Part shown: in pieces, positions 1-9,975 of the stretch
Numbering within the stretch: the first letter of the stretch is position 1
Layout of the letters: each line of letters starts with the position of its first letter
Source: Mesostigma viride
Lineage: Eukaryota; Streptophyta; Mesostigmatophyceae; Mesostigmatales; Mesostigmataceae
Reading direction: 5' to 3'
NCBI GenBank assembly: GCA_009746045.1
Contig: RPFO01000027.1
Location: 3,037,109 to 3,101,108, forward strand
DNA length: 64,000 nt
The notes under the pieces: model-generated
What the model was told of the DNA's origin: nothing
Databases searched by the model: none
Seen by the model: the letters and a program-made list of their open reading frames with translations, nothing else
Position numbers and translations under genes: made by a program

Positions 1-340
1 AATGGCGAGAGTGTGCGTGAACGACGAGACACCTTGGCATTAGGATAGAATGGCACATATACTGCTGGCCAGCCGTCAACGATGGCTGGCCAGACTTTGC
101 GTAAGTTAAACTAACTTACTGATCCTGGACGGACTAGCCTATCAGTTACAACCTGATCTAGTCAGTCCTAACATGACAACTACAGTCCCGGTACTGAGGT
201 ACCGGCTCATCACATACTGAGTACAGCCACGTGTCCATGCCACGACTGCTCTAGTCCAGCACCGTCCCAGTACCCAATCGGGCGCCGGCGGTGCTGGCAC
301 GTGTCCACTTAGGCTACAGGCGGGAGACTTAGACTAACTC
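1..340 (-). repeat. Left LTR (3' LTR of the Copia-like element)
   Basis: Matches 7470-7810 almost base for base. The match stops at the shared ACTTAGACTAACT. To its right the sequence becomes the internal 3' region of the element. The copy begins at base 1 of the window, which is also where the other LTR meets the presumed primer binding site, so it may be complete. Confidence 0.85.
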
Positions 341-725
341 CCACTTTAAGTTTTCTTTGGGTTTCAACAGAAACACACATAGCCATCAAATGGACGCAGC
401 CATTCCCAATGCCTTAAAAAAAAACTGTCAGATAACCTACTAGGACCCAAAGGTCACCTCACACATGTACAAGAGATGCATTAAAAAGGCCCCATGTCTC
501 AAGCATGGTTTCTTAACTGAGTGAGATGGGTGCTCCAGGCCCCAGCATGTCATGGTCATCCAAACAAGTGTCTCACAAAATTTTATTCAATAAATAACAC
601 ATTCATCATGTCCCAACTTTCTAGACCAGTGCTTCTCACTGTCAGAAAACTACCCAGCTGCCACTGCAGCCTTGCAGCCGCAGTATTAGGCAGGGGGTCA
701 TGGGCTAACATGTACAATGTGCCAG
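341..725 (-). other. 3' non-coding region of the Copia-like element
   Basis: Lies between the stop of the RT/RNase H ORF and the left LTR. It contains the presumed polypurine tract next to the LTR and no supported ORF on the minus strand. Confidence 0.6.
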
Positions 726-2486
726 TCACTTCAGACTGTAACCAGGGTTCATCAACCCATACAAGACCTGGTATTGTGGTCCTGCTGCTTGTGGCACCTT
801 GGTCAGTGCATCTGCAGCATTGTCTTTGTCCCTGACGTGGGCTTTAGACTCCAGGTACTTGCATTCCTGTTTTAGCACAATCCAATCCAGGTCCGAGTGT
901 ACAGCCAAAGGATTGGCAAGGAAAGAGATGATAGATTGAGAGTCAGTCAGCAAATGTGCTTTCACTCCTGCAGAGCTACCAGCCTGGTGTTGAAGCCAGA
1001 CCAGCAAGTGATTGAGATACCTTGCATGCAAGACAGAAGATACCACAGCCCTGCATTCAGCTACATTGCTACTCACAGCTTTCCTCTTGTGCAATCTACT
1101 GAACCAGGAGACTAGTGACTTCTTCCCACCTTGGTTATGCAGGAAAAACAATCCAGCCTCTCTGGCTTGAACCTTGGTAACTACCCTGGACTCCATTGAA
1201 CTATCCATCATGCACGTGATGTGAATGGGAGTAAACAGGTCCAGTGAGTGAAGCATCAAAGGTGGACCATCATGCAACAACTGCTTGATTGCCCGTGCTC
1301 CTACCTCCTGTAGTACCTCATCATCTACCCTGCTCACAAAAGCCAGGTGGGGTGCACATGTAGCACATAGCCAACCAAGCTTGCCTCTAATGGTAGGGCA
1401 CATGTCAGGGGTGATGTGAACAGGCAGGACATCCAGACAAGACTTAATGTATTCAGCAGAGGCCTGCATGGAACAAACCCAGCTGCCCTGCTGCTGCAGC
1501 AACTCAAGCATCATGCCACAGAACTTGACTGGCTCCTTGCCCAGCTCTAGCTGCTTGCCAATCTCAAAACTGGCAGACACCTGAGCTATGAAAGCATCCA
1601 CTGCAGCTCTAGGACCTGAGATTAACTGATCATCCCCATGCCAGACAAACATCATCATTCCATCAGGGTGTGGGATGACAAACAGGCAAGGGTCAATGTC
1701 ATCATAGGTGGCCCCTAGCTTCATGAATACCTCCTGTGCAGACAGCCTAAAAATTTTTGGAGCTGACTGCAACCCTTCAACCCCCAGGTTTGGCCTCAAC
1801 AAGGGTTGTACAATATCCCTGTGCCACACCTTAGGAGTATTCACCACGTATACCTGACCTCTCCAGACCTGCTGTGCTATGGCAGGGTCCCCCTTTAGAA
1901 AGGCTCTTTTGATATCTGTGGCTTTACACACATAATCCTTCCCTGTATTAAGCTGATGCAAAAACAAGGAAAGCAACACCTTGAGAGACGTTTGCTGAAT
2001 ACCAGGAGTATAAAGCTCAGCCTCTGTCAGCTCTGTAGAGCCCCTGAACTCAGTGACACATGGCCTAGCATGGAAAATGGGTGGTCCCCCATCAGCCTGA
2101 GGTTTATGCTTGCACACAAACTTTAACCTTAGCTTCTTGGCTCCAGCTGGCATAGCATCAAGAGGAGTCACAGGTGGTGTGTGTGTGGGACTACGTGCAT
2201 CTGGAACAACCCACTCCTCCCTGGCTTTGGTGAAAGCCTCCAGCCACTTAAGAAACCCAATCTGCGTCTGGCAGTCCCGTACAATATCATCATAGGACAG
2301 GGGAGACATGGATGCAACATCCCATCTACCAAGCCCAAACGCTGAAGGGTGTAGCTTTTGAGAGTGTATGAGGTCCTCCACACACGGTTCCTGACCTGGG
2401 AGGTACTTGGGCTTAACTGCATTGATGGCAGCATCCAACCCAGTGCTGATCTGGCTCAAAGGGATTTTAAAATGATCTAGAGGCAC
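726..2486 (-). CDS. Copia-type reverse transcriptase and RNase H
   Basis: A 586-codon ORF. The N-terminal half carries a Copia (RVT_2) reverse transcriptase: the motif DIKRAFLKGD corresponds to the usual DVKTAFLNG, and WHGDDQLIS stands where most Copia elements have YVDD. The C-terminal part is RNase H, with LLTDSQSIISFL and a closing HVRDKDNAADALTK that matches the family's ...ADxxTK ending. The enzyme copies element RNA into DNA in cytoplasmic particles. The ORF overlaps the upstream integrase/protease ORF by 20 bases in another frame, so expression would need a frameshift, or one base has been lost or gained. The HGDD catalytic box keeps both aspartates. RT and RNase H identity is firm; activity is not known. 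Confidence 0.9.
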   Translation of the reverse strand: MPLDHFKIPLSQISTGLDAAINAVKPKYLPGQEPCVEDLIHSQKLHPSAFGLGRWDVASMSPLSYDDIVRDCQTQIGFLKWLEAFTKAREEWVVPDARSPTHTPPVTPLDAMPAGAKKLRLKFVCKHKPQADGGPPIFHARPCVTEFRGSTELTEAELYTPGIQQTSLKVLLSLFLHQLNTGKDYVCKATDIKRAFLKGDPAIAQQVWRGQVYVVNTPKVWHRDIVQPLLRPNLGVEGLQSAPKIFRLSAQEVFMKLGATYDDIDPCLFVIPHPDGMMMFVWHGDDQLISGPRAAVDAFIAQVSASFEIGKQLELGKEPVKFCGMMLELLQQQGSWVCSMQASAEYIKSCLDVLPVHITPDMCPTIRGKLGWLCATCAPHLAFVSRVDDEVLQEVGARAIKQLLHDGPPLMLHSLDLFTPIHITCMMDSSMESRVVTKVQAREAGLFFLHNQGGKKSLVSWFSRLHKRKAVSSNVAECRAVVSSVLHARYLNHLLVWLQHQAGSSAGVKAHLLTDSQSIISFLANPLAVHSDLDWIVLKQECKYLESKAHVRDKDNAADALTKVPQAAGPQYQVLYGLMNPGYSLK

Positions 2487-3591
2487 CTGTCCTACCCCTC
2501 AGTGCCACACTCAACCTCCCAGCTGAGATGACAACACCAGGGTAAGATACAAAAGGTTCCCCTAACAGGGCATTCCCTGAGTAACCCTCAACCACCTGAA
2601 ATGGAGTGGGCATACCCAAGATTTGAATGCTCACCTGACCTTTGACCTGCATTTTGGTTTTGCCTGAAAAATCTGACACTCTAGCCCATGGTGAGGCCTT
2701 CATTTTCAGACCAGATACAGCTGCTGCACTGATGATACTCACCTGTGCTTGGGTGTCTACAGCCAAAATACTAGTATCTTGACCTGCATCCCCTACAGCA
2801 TTGACTTGTGCTGTACCTGTTGCCACAACTGCTTTAGTGTTGTGTGCCTTGTGCAAGGCCTTAAGAATCTCAGCAAATGACTTCCTGGGAACGACAGGAT
2901 CTGCTCTATTTTGTGACTCCTCCAGGTGTGAGTGAGGTGCTACCTGCTGCTCACCCTGTGCACCGTCCTCCTGCCCAGGTGGACTATTGGGTTGTAGTGG
3001 GGCTGCACTACTGAGGAACACAGGAGCTTCTACTGTGGTGCTAGTGCTTGCATCAATGACGTCCTTAGCCAATTCATTGGGTGAGATCAATCCACCAGAC
3101 TCCTGCTCTGAATCCATGTCCAAGAATTCTACCCCTGACACGTCTGCCAGTGGTGGGTAATAAAGCTTGAGTCTATGCTTGCTGACCACACGCTCTCTGT
3201 CATGTTGTATAGTGACTGCAGTCCCTTCTTCATGAATTTTGGTGACTACAGCTGGACCGTGCCATCTGGCAGAGTGTGCTCTTCCTCTGTCACCCTCTCT
3301 GAAAAACAACACATGGTCCCCCACTTCAAACACAGGCCTGGCATTATTTTTGTCTTTCTTTGCCAGCAACTTGGCTAAGTGCTGCCTTTGTGTGTTGTAG
3401 TGAGTGTGTACCTCTGAGGCATAGCTGCCTGACTGAAGGCCAGTTGGGGTGATTTCCCCAAAAGGTGAGGACATTATTGGTTTGGCGTTTAGCTGGGTAG
3501 TCACCCCTGCTGCCCAAGATGCCCTGTCAGCATAGCTACCAGAGTCAGCCAATCTGGATGGCATTTTTCTTATCACGTCCCAAGTATGCAT
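2467..3591 (-). CDS. Integrase C-terminal part plus retropepsin-like domain
   Basis: A 374-codon ORF that begins just after the insertion which interrupts the integrase. The first ~150 residues look like an integrase C-terminal region with a small beta-barrel (FEVGDHVLFFREGD, then ARWHGPAVVTKIH). A charged, Pro/Ser-rich linker follows. The last ~110 residues resemble a retroviral-type aspartic protease: ILAVDTQAQVSIIS in place of the usual D-T/S-G-A core, then FSGKTKMQVKG and NALLGEPFVSY, similar to the family's ILG-x-D-FL. The active-site glycine is replaced by glutamine. Copia elements normally encode the protease before the integrase, so a protease after it would be an unusual order. The barrel assignment is an inference from pattern. 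Confidence 0.7.
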   Translation of the reverse strand: MHTWDVIRKMPSRLADSGSYADRASWAAGVTTQLNAKPIMSSPFGEITPTGLQSGSYASEVHTHYNTQRQHLAKLLAKKDKNNARPVFEVGDHVLFFREGDRGRAHSARWHGPAVVTKIHEEGTAVTIQHDRERVVSKHRLKLYYPPLADVSGVEFLDMDSEQESGGLISPNELAKDVIDASTSTTVEAPVFLSSAAPLQPNSPPGQEDGAQGEQQVAPHSHLEESQNRADPVVPRKSFAEILKALHKAHNTKAVVATGTAQVNAVGDAGQDTSILAVDTQAQVSIISAAAVSGLKMKASPWARVSDFSGKTKMQVKGQVSIQILGMPTPFQVVEGYSGNALLGEPFVSYPGVVISAGRLSVALRGRTGASRSF

Positions 3592-3606
3592 CTTAGTTAC
3601 TTAACT

Positions 3607-3922
3607 AAGATTGGCGTTCGCTCCTGGGGTACCGGGTTCGAATCCTCTCGGAGGCACGGAAATATTTGCGGCGGGTAGGCCTGGGAGGCCGAGTCGAAAT
3701 ATTTGTGGATTTCTATGTTTGGCGGAGGCCGGGTAGGCCAAGTCGAAATAGGGATTACGGCGGGAGGCTGGGAATAGCCGAGTCGTAATTAATCGAGTCA
3801 CCTCGGTAACGAGCGGTGTGTGCGGAACGCCGGATTTCCCCACGCGGCCCAATTTTAGTTAAGTAATGCGATACGCATTACTTTTGCATACTTGCAAGTA
3901 TGCAAAAGTAATGCGTATCGCA
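3607..3922. mobile_element. SINE-like insertion inside the integrase gene
   Basis: This 316-bp segment is flanked by the 10-bp direct repeat TTACTTAACT (3597-3606 and 3923-3932). It splits the integrase reading frame between the ERTMRAI motif and the downstream C-terminal part. It contains GGTTCGAATCC at about 3634, an exact match to a tRNA B-box, but no foldable tRNA. It also has three related AGTCGAAAT/AGTCGTAAT phrases. The right end is the 76-bp palindrome. The tRNA-derived SINE identity is an inference from the B-box and the target duplication. Confidence 0.6.
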
Positions 3923-3932
3923 TTACTTAACT
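3857..3932. repeat. Perfect 76-bp palindrome
   Basis: Two 38-base arms meet at 3894/3895 with no spacer and no mismatch that I can find. The arms start AGTTAAGTAATGCG and the centre is TTGCAA. The right arm includes one copy of the target duplication, so it formed at, or with, the insertion. Confidence 0.95.
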
Positions 3933-4529
3933 GATGGCTCTCATGGTACGTTCTACCAACCCCTGACGTTCATGATCTTGAGCCCCAGACACTTCTATCT
4001 TGGGCAGGTCATTCCTGTCCTGGATGCAGAGAAACTGCTGATCCAGCATTACTTTTTCAATGGGGTGAAAACGTGCCAAGGCTATCTGTAAAGCTCTGTG
4101 CAGCTGCTCTTTATCCATCCCAGGCAGGGGCTCCACTACCACAAACCTTGACCAGGCATCCTTTATGACTAGGTAGTATACCGTGTCCTTCACCACGTGT
4201 ATAACATCCCCAACCAGTTTGCCTCTAGCCAGTGGTGGTGTGGCCACATGCCATTTTCTGGGCTTAGGAGCATATAGCTGACATTGCTCACAGTGCTTAC
4301 GTACGTGCCTGCACATCTGTTCCAGGTCATGGCCTTGTATTTTATTGGCTAGCCTTTCAGCCACAGCCTCATGGCCCATAACCTTGTGCAGTTGCTCTGC
4401 TAGAGCACCATACGTGATTACCTTTTCTGCTGCTGCACTAAGGGAAGCTATGGTGGGGTCACGCATCATGTGTGACAGTGTCATGTCATATGCCACTTCC
4501 CAATCCACATCATCACACTCAGGCAACAC
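3927..4529 (-). pseudogene. Copia-type integrase, N-terminal and core domains, interrupted
   Basis: A 200-residue ORF. An HHCC zinc-binding domain is visible: H48-x4-H53 and C80-x2-C83. The catalytic core follows, with candidate acidic residues D108 (GDVIHVV), D163 (MLDQQF) and E193 (LVERTMR). The D163-E193 spacing is 29 residues between them, shorter than the usual 35, so the fold around the third residue may be altered. The ORF ends artificially because a SINE-like element is inserted directly after MRAIS; the rest of the integrase resumes at 3591. The upstream continuation is in frame with the zinc knuckle region. The enzyme would join element cDNA to host DNA. Confidence 0.85.
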
Positions 4530-4748
4530 TTGGCAGACAGAAGGTAACAGGAAACCATTTGTGAAAAATGGTGAGGGTAGCTTACAGGTGTCACCCTGGT
4601 CTGCCGCCCCCGCGCGGTTGTAGCGCCCTGGCGTGGTCTTGTTGTGCCTGGGTGCCGTGCAGCGCGCTCCTGCTGCAATGGGGTGACGTGTTTTCCAGCA
4701 TCCGGGACAAACATCAACGTCAGAACCATAGTCGGATTTGCCCTTCCA

Positions 4749-4790
4749 GCAATCATCTTTTAGATGCCCCTTACAAAGGCACCTAGTGCA
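4749..4790 (-). other. CCHC zinc knuckle of the Gag polyprotein
   Basis: The minus strand encodes C-x2-C-x4-H-x4-C exactly (CTRCLCKGHLKDDC). This is the nucleic-acid binding knuckle of retrotransposon Gag. It lies in a different frame from the Gly/Lys-rich stretch just before it; the change coincides with a run of G/C bases at about 4825. Confidence 0.85.
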
Positions 4791-4799
4791 ATGTTTGGT

Positions 4800-5648
4800 G
4801 GGGTCATGAGGTAACCTCTTGTCCCCCCCTGCTGGCTTAGCACCCCCTGGCTTGCTAGCTCCCCCACTTTGTTTTCTGTTTTTATTGTTATTGTTCTTCC
4901 CCCCCCCTTGTTTCCACCTCCCCCACTTTTGTTGTTTTTGTTTTTATCCCCCCCATTACCGCCTTTACCTGGGCTACCAGCGACTGCATCTGCTTCTTGG
5001 AGAGCCCCGTACCTGAGGCTTCCTCCCCCTTTACCTGCTTCACCTTTCCATCCTTGGCTGCAGCAGCAAACGGCTCTAGGCATTGCTGCACATAGGCCAT
5101 TGCCTTCCTGAAGTCCTCCCACTTATCCTTCAGACCTGCCAGGATTACTGACAGGGTGGTAGGGTCCAGTTCTGCCTTTTGTAGCCATAGGTGTACTAGG
5201 TACTTGGCATTGAGCTTCTTCAGCTCCTCATCCCCTCTATGTACATGACATACTTTTTGTTGTCACTCACATAGTCACGCTTATTGACCTTATAGGCCTC
5301 TATCCACTGGAAGCCCTTAAGCACTTCTAAGTGCTCCCCCGTGGTGACAAGTGCCCTAAGATCAACCATGAACTGCGCCCACAACACATTTTCTGCCACG
5401 TCTACCCCGCTGCTGGCACGCTTTTGGTACAATTGTACCAACTGCTGGATAGGCTTGGCAGATTGATGGATGGGTGTGGACGCACGTAGAGAGGCAAACC
5501 AATCACGGACATTGTCGCTAGCATATGCATGTGACAACTTAAACAACCACTCCCTAGCTTCGTCCTGGGTGTGGCCCTCTGGCAAACCCGGAAACACTAG
5601 CTTGTCCTCTTTCTTTTTTGGATCAAACCTGGGCCTATGCAAGGCCAT
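4800..5648 (-). pseudogene. Gag capsid-like region with frame breaks
   Basis: The segment 5648-5220 reads MALHRPRFDP... and continues after a frame change at about 5235 as DEELKKLNAKYLVHLW...LAGLKDKWEDF, a helical pattern like the capsid part of retrotransposon Gag. A Lys/Gly/Asn-rich linker follows. Further frame changes fall at the C8 run near 4903 and the C-run near 4826. The order capsid, linker, zinc knuckle is normal for Gag. I infer one ancestral ORF with several indels, or sequencing error at homopolymers. Confidence 0.6.
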
Positions 5649-7324
5649 GTTGGAGGTTGTGGTCGTTCCTGCAGTTGGCGGTTGCTGCTGCTGCTGCTGT
5701 TGCTGTCGCTGCTGCTGCTGCTGCCGCTCCCCGCCCTCGTGCCGTGTTGGTGCAGACTCCTGCGTGCCGTGTCCTGCCCCGCCCTGGTTGCCCCCCTCTC
5801 CCCGTCATCCGCCCCCTCGTCCCTCCTCCTCTTTGGCTGCGGTGCGCATGCCTCTGCCTGCGCCCTGCGCTTGACCGGCTTCAGCGATGCCACCAGCCTG
5901 GCGACAGTGTCGGCCAACCTCTCCTGCTCGCCGGGAGACAGCGGGTGGTCGCCTTCCAGCATGGCCTGCGCCAGCTGAAGCTGCTCGATGATGTCCTCCC
6001 TGGTAGACAGGTTAGACGGTCCGGCTTCACCAGGCTGCCTGTAAACACGCGTGCGTGCGGCAGTGCCATCACGGTTGGTGATGGTCTTCTTGGGCTGCGA
6101 CAAATAATAAAACATTTGGCTTGCAGAAACATCCTCATCCGGCCCAAGGCCAAACTCGGCTCTCACCGCTTCACCAAGCGGTCCCCTCACCGCTGTCTTA
6201 CGTGCATGCTTGATCATGCGTCGTCGCTGCTTCAGGATACGCTCCTCCATCCTACCCACGTTGGCTTCCCACCGTGCCAGCGAGCGTCTGTAACGCTCCT
6301 GCGCCTCCGGCCTGCCAGGCGCCTCCATCTCAGCCATGCGCTGCAGCTTCATCGCCTGCGCCTTTTTCCATACCCTGAGTTCGCGGACCATCCGGTCCCG
6401 GCGCACCTGGGTGATCGACATTTTGAGCTTGATGCGCTCCGCCAGCGCGATTTGCCTCACCCGCTCCGCCTGTTCGCGCTCCTTCTTGGCCTCTGCCGCG
6501 GCCCTCCGCGCCTGCCGACGCTGCTTGTCGGCGGTGAACGTCGCCATGCGCTTCTGCGCTTCACGCTCCCGCGCCGTCATTGCCGGGGTCATGAGGATCT
6601 CGTCCTCAGCAGATGCCCCCGACGGACCTGTCAAAGAGAACTCCGACTCCTGATGCACACCTAGGTGTACCTTCGGCTCACGAGACCGACGCAGGCTCTT
6701 AAAACATGCGAGGTCCCCCCGACGCATCACCTCAAACTGCTCCTCGCCAGAAGCCACCTCACTGCTGCGAAGCAACGCCCGGCGCACGTTCTCAGCATCC
6801 GCCCTCTGCTGGGCGCGAGCACGAGCATGCGTGTCCGCGCGCCGAAACTCCCTCTCCTCGCGCTCCGCCATTGCCCTGGCGAAGCCTTCGTCTGCAGCCA
6901 CCTGTCGCGAGCGTGCGTCGTCCTGCTCCTCGGCTGAGGAACCAGGCTGAAGCCCATACAGCTCCATGGACTCCTCCTCTGCAGGAGGTGCCGAAGGTCC
7001 AGCCCCCGCCGCTTCAGCTGTCGGGGCGTAAGGAGGACCCCTCGGCCTGTTGACCACAGGCGTGGATCCCCTCCCCTGCGGATACAGGGGCACTCGCAGC
7101 ACCACGCTGCTGTACGAACCATCGGACAAGTGGCCCGATGAAGACGTTTCCGACGTCGTCGGGTCAGCCTCCATAGACTGATTGAAGCTCCTCGCCGCCC
7201 GCTCAATCTCTGCCTGGGCGGCAAGCTCCGAGTCGGACGTCCCCGACGATGAAGACGTCGGAGAGCTGGACCGGCTCCTTGGGCGCATTGGAGCCTTACC
7301 CTTGTTCGCGTTTGGGTTAGACAT
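5597..7324 (-). CDS. Gag N-terminal domain, charged coiled-coil protein
   Basis: A 575-codon ORF, the first of the element, starting 145 bases after the LTR. The N-terminus is Ser/Pro/Thr-rich and probably disordered. The central ~residues 230-370 alternate Arg, Lys, Glu and Ala and should form a long coiled coil. The C-terminus is Ser/Asn/Gln-rich because of CAG/CTG-type repeats. It overlaps the capsid-like ORF by about 50 bases in another frame. No enzyme motif is visible. By position it is the structural Gag precursor. Confidence 0.65.
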   Translation of the reverse strand: MSNPNANKGKAPMRPRSRSSSPTSSSSGTSDSELAAQAEIERAARSFNQSMEADPTTSETSSSGHLSDGSYSSVVLRVPLYPQGRGSTPVVNRPRGPPYAPTAEAAGAGPSAPPAEEESMELYGLQPGSSAEEQDDARSRQVAADEGFARAMAEREEREFRRADTHARARAQQRADAENVRRALLRSSEVASGEEQFEVMRRGDLACFKSLRRSREPKVHLGVHQESEFSLTGPSGASAEDEILMTPAMTAREREAQKRMATFTADKQRRQARRAAAEAKKEREQAERVRQIALAERIKLKMSITQVRRDRMVRELRVWKKAQAMKLQRMAEMEAPGRPEAQERYRRSLARWEANVGRMEERILKQRRRMIKHARKTAVRGPLGEAVRAEFGLGPDEDVSASQMFYYLSQPKKTITNRDGTAARTRVYRQPGEAGPSNLSTREDIIEQLQLAQAMLEGDHPLSPGEQERLADTVARLVASLKPVKRRAQAEACAPQPKRRRDEGADDGERGATRAGQDTARRSLHQHGTRAGSGSSSSSDSNSSSSSNRQLQERPQPPTWPCIGPGLIQKRKRTS

Positions 7325-7469
7325 TTTTCAAAAAAACTGGAGGTAGAAAAATGGAATGGGTTGTTTTGTTCGCGAAATGAACGCTCGTCGTCCTGTTGTG
7401 TGTATTGTTTTTGGAGTTTTTAATGCAAGTTATGCAACACGAAGCTTGGAATGCTTGGGCACTGCCAAA
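7325..7469 (-). other. 5' leader of the Copia-like element with presumed primer binding site
   Basis: Sits between the LTR and the gag start codon. On the minus strand the LTR end ...CGCCATT is followed by TGGCAGTGCCCAAGC, a position and a TGG start typical of a tRNA-complementary primer site. The exact tRNA is not identified. Confidence 0.45.
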
Positions 7470-7810
7470 TGGCGAGAGTGTGCGTGAACGACGAGACACC
7501 TTGGCATTAGGATAGAATGGCACATATACTGCTGGCCAGCCGTCAACGATGGCTGGCCAGACTTTGCGTAAGTTAAACTAACTTACTGATCCTGGACGGA
7601 CTAGCCTATCAGTTACAACCTGATCTAGTCAGTCCTAACATGACAACTACAGTCCCGGTACTGAGGTACCGGCTCATCACATACTGTCAGAGTACAGCCA
7701 CGTGTCCATGCCACGACTGCTCTAGTCCAGCACCGTCCCAGTACCCAATTGGGCGCCGGCGGTGCTGGCACGTGTCCACTTAGGCTACAGGCGGGAGACT
7801 TAGACTAACT
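7470..7810 (-). repeat. Right LTR (5' LTR of the Copia-like element)
   Basis: Repeats 1-340 with an inserted TCAG-type tetranucleotide near 7687 and a C/T change near 7750. It would hold the promoter for minus-strand transcription of the element. Confidence 0.85.
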
Positions 7811-9241
7811 GCCTCGTCCGCACTAAAGCGTGGCAGGACGGTCCCTGCGGCCTCGCCACTTGGCGTATCTGTGTGTTCGCCCGTGCGGCTCCGTGTACCG
7901 GAAGCCATCGGGATTTTTATGAATACAAGTTAAAGCCCGACCGGCTCAGCTATGGCGGTCGGTCACGTTGAGCTTGGGATAAGGTGAACACAGAGAACTG
8001 CTGTCGGAGCTGGCCCACCACTGGTTTATGTCTTAGCCAGCAAACCCTATCCGGTTAGCCGTAACCGTGGGACAAGCTAGCTGTCCGTACCGACCCGGAT
8101 AAGGCCTCGGACTGGGGCCTAGGTGGCGCCGGCCCTAGGCGCCGCCCTTAGACCGGTCGACCGCATCGGACCGCCGGATTATAGCCGGCGGCTTAGCGGA
8201 CGCTAGCGGAAGGCGTGCGGACGGACATGGGGAACTTAGAGCCAGATCCTAGGGCTCTAGAGTTACTCAACTTACCCGGGCGGAACGGGGCGTGAGGTGC
8301 AGTGCCCCTGAAAAGAACAACCTACGCATTATTTAATACTAGCCGTGCAGATTCGGGATATTCTACCCCCGGTCTGTACGGTTAGCGTCTTACTAGCATC
8401 ACTGAACATAAGGGTTTGATGACGTCAGTTAGCTAGGGATAAGGGACTCAGGTTTTGCGACTAAAAGCCGCTCTGGCTGGTTTTGTCGGCCTCTTTCTTT
8501 GCTCTTTCTTTGTTCTTTCCGAAATGCTCCTGGCATAAAAAAAACATGTTTGCCAACTTTTCATTTAGGACACTTCTGATGCCTTCCGCAATTTGTCCTA
8601 ATCTAGCGCAACCACTCAATGACGGCACTTACCGTTATGCCGCAGCCCCCCCTCTAAGGAGATCTCCAAGGAAGACAAAGCCGAGGCCCTAAATCCCCAA
8701 GGCCGCCGGGGAGCAAGACTGGCAACATCATGCATGATGAGGGAGGAGGTTATGCAGCCAGGGATTCTCATTTCATGGGTCATAGCGATTTTGATGAGCA
8801 AGGGACGTGGGCCTACAACGCCCACGTCCGGCCGGCCCCACAACCACATGCCCAGGCTCCACCGCGGAAAAGGCCACCCTACTCGCAAGATGTAGACGAG
8901 TCGGGGCAACACGATTATTATGGTTCATATTAGATTGGGCATGTATGGTTTTGATACGGCATTTGCTTGGCACCAGATTCTGCAAACTGAAAGCTGTATG
9001 CAAATCATTGTCAGGTAAGTTAATTTGAGCTAATATACATTATTTTATCTTGCATTTGATATTAAAGAGGCAGAGAGACACAGTTGGCAGATGCAAGTTT
9101 GCTAGGCCATGTAATAGGGATTATTGGTCATCCATCATATTCATACATTTTCTTTTATTTATACATGGTTGCATAATACATTAATGTTGCGTTAATACTT
9201 TGTGGCACTAAACAACAAAATCATGAAATGCTAGTGCTATC
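7811..9241. other. Gene-free stretch with several short GC-rich hairpins
   Basis: No ORF with recognisable content. Short inverted repeats occur at about 8125-8150 (GGCGCC...GGCGCC), 8171-8192 (CCGCCGG...CCGGCGG) and 8242-8262 (GAGCC...GGCTC). The first ~650 bases are GC-rich like the LTR flank and may be part of another repeat. Confidence 0.5.
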
Positions 9242-9975
9242 GTGTCATATTGTCACTATCATGCTGTCACGGTGTCACAATGTCACGATGTCACGGTGTC
9301 ACAATGTCACCTCATGTTAATCAGTGCTTCTGGGCAATGTAATATCATTGTTGCAACCCCATGGGCGCCACATTACCTTGTGACACCATACAAAATCGTA
9401 AAATACTACAGTAGCGTTATGGTGCCATCGTGTCACGGTGTCACGGTGTCACGGTGTCACGGTGTCACAATGTCACCTCATGTTAATCAGTGCTTCTGGG
9501 CAATGTAATATCATTGTTGCAACCCCATGGGCGCCACATTACCTTGTGACGCCATACAAAATCGTAAAATACTAGCGTTATGGTGCCATCGTGTCACGGT
9601 GTCACGGTGTCATGGTGTCACGGTGTCACGGTGTCACAATGTCACCTCATGTTAATCAGTGCTTCTGGGCAATGTAATATCATTGTTGCAACCCCATGGG
9701 CGCCACATTACCTTGTGACACCATACAAAATCGTAAAATACTAGCGTTATGGTGCCATCGTGTCACAGTGTCACGGTGTCACGGTGTCACGGTGTCACAA
9801 TGTCACCTCATGTTAATCAGTGCTTCTGGGCAATGTAATATCATTGTTGCAACCCCATGGGCGCCACATTACCTTGTGACACCATACAAAATCGTAAAAT
9901 ACTAGTGTTATGGTGTCACGGTGTCACGGTGTCACGGTGTCACGGTGTCACGGTGTCACGGTGTCACGGTGTCAC
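9242..9975. repeat. Nested tandem array: four ~165-bp units, each carrying GGTGTCAC repeats
   Basis: The phrase CTCATGTTAATCAG recurs at 9311, 9477, 9646 and 9807, giving unit lengths of 166, 169 and 161 bp. Each unit starts with several copies of a 9-base GGTGTCACG/CGTGTCACG repeat, and the array ends in eight uninterrupted copies at 9915-9975. GTGTCAC and its partners are partly self-complementary, so the strand can form hairpins. Confidence 0.9.

Larger units (their letters stand above)
1..7810 (-). mobile_element. Copia-like LTR retrotransposon, nearly full length
   Basis: Two copies of a ~340-bp sequence (1-340 and 7470-7810) bracket minus-strand ORFs in the order gag-like, CCHC zinc knuckle, integrase, retropepsin-like, Copia-type reverse transcriptase and RNase H. 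The LTRs differ by about a 4-base insertion and one substitution, so the insertion is young, yet the coding region has frame breaks at several points. On the minus strand a TGG-starting stretch at about 7469 directly follows the LTR and may be the primer binding site. A purine-rich stretch (AAAGTGGG) lies just inside the other LTR at about 341-350. The LTR does not show a clear TG...CA border. The outer left flank is outside the window, so the target duplication cannot be checked. Confidence 0.85.

Noticed and set aside
3625..3665. tRNA gene around GGTTCGAATCC
   Set aside because: B-box is exact but no acceptor, D or anticodon stems can be formed.
9242..9975. CRISPR-like array
   Set aside because: Repeats are direct tandem units without unique spacers; eukaryotic context.
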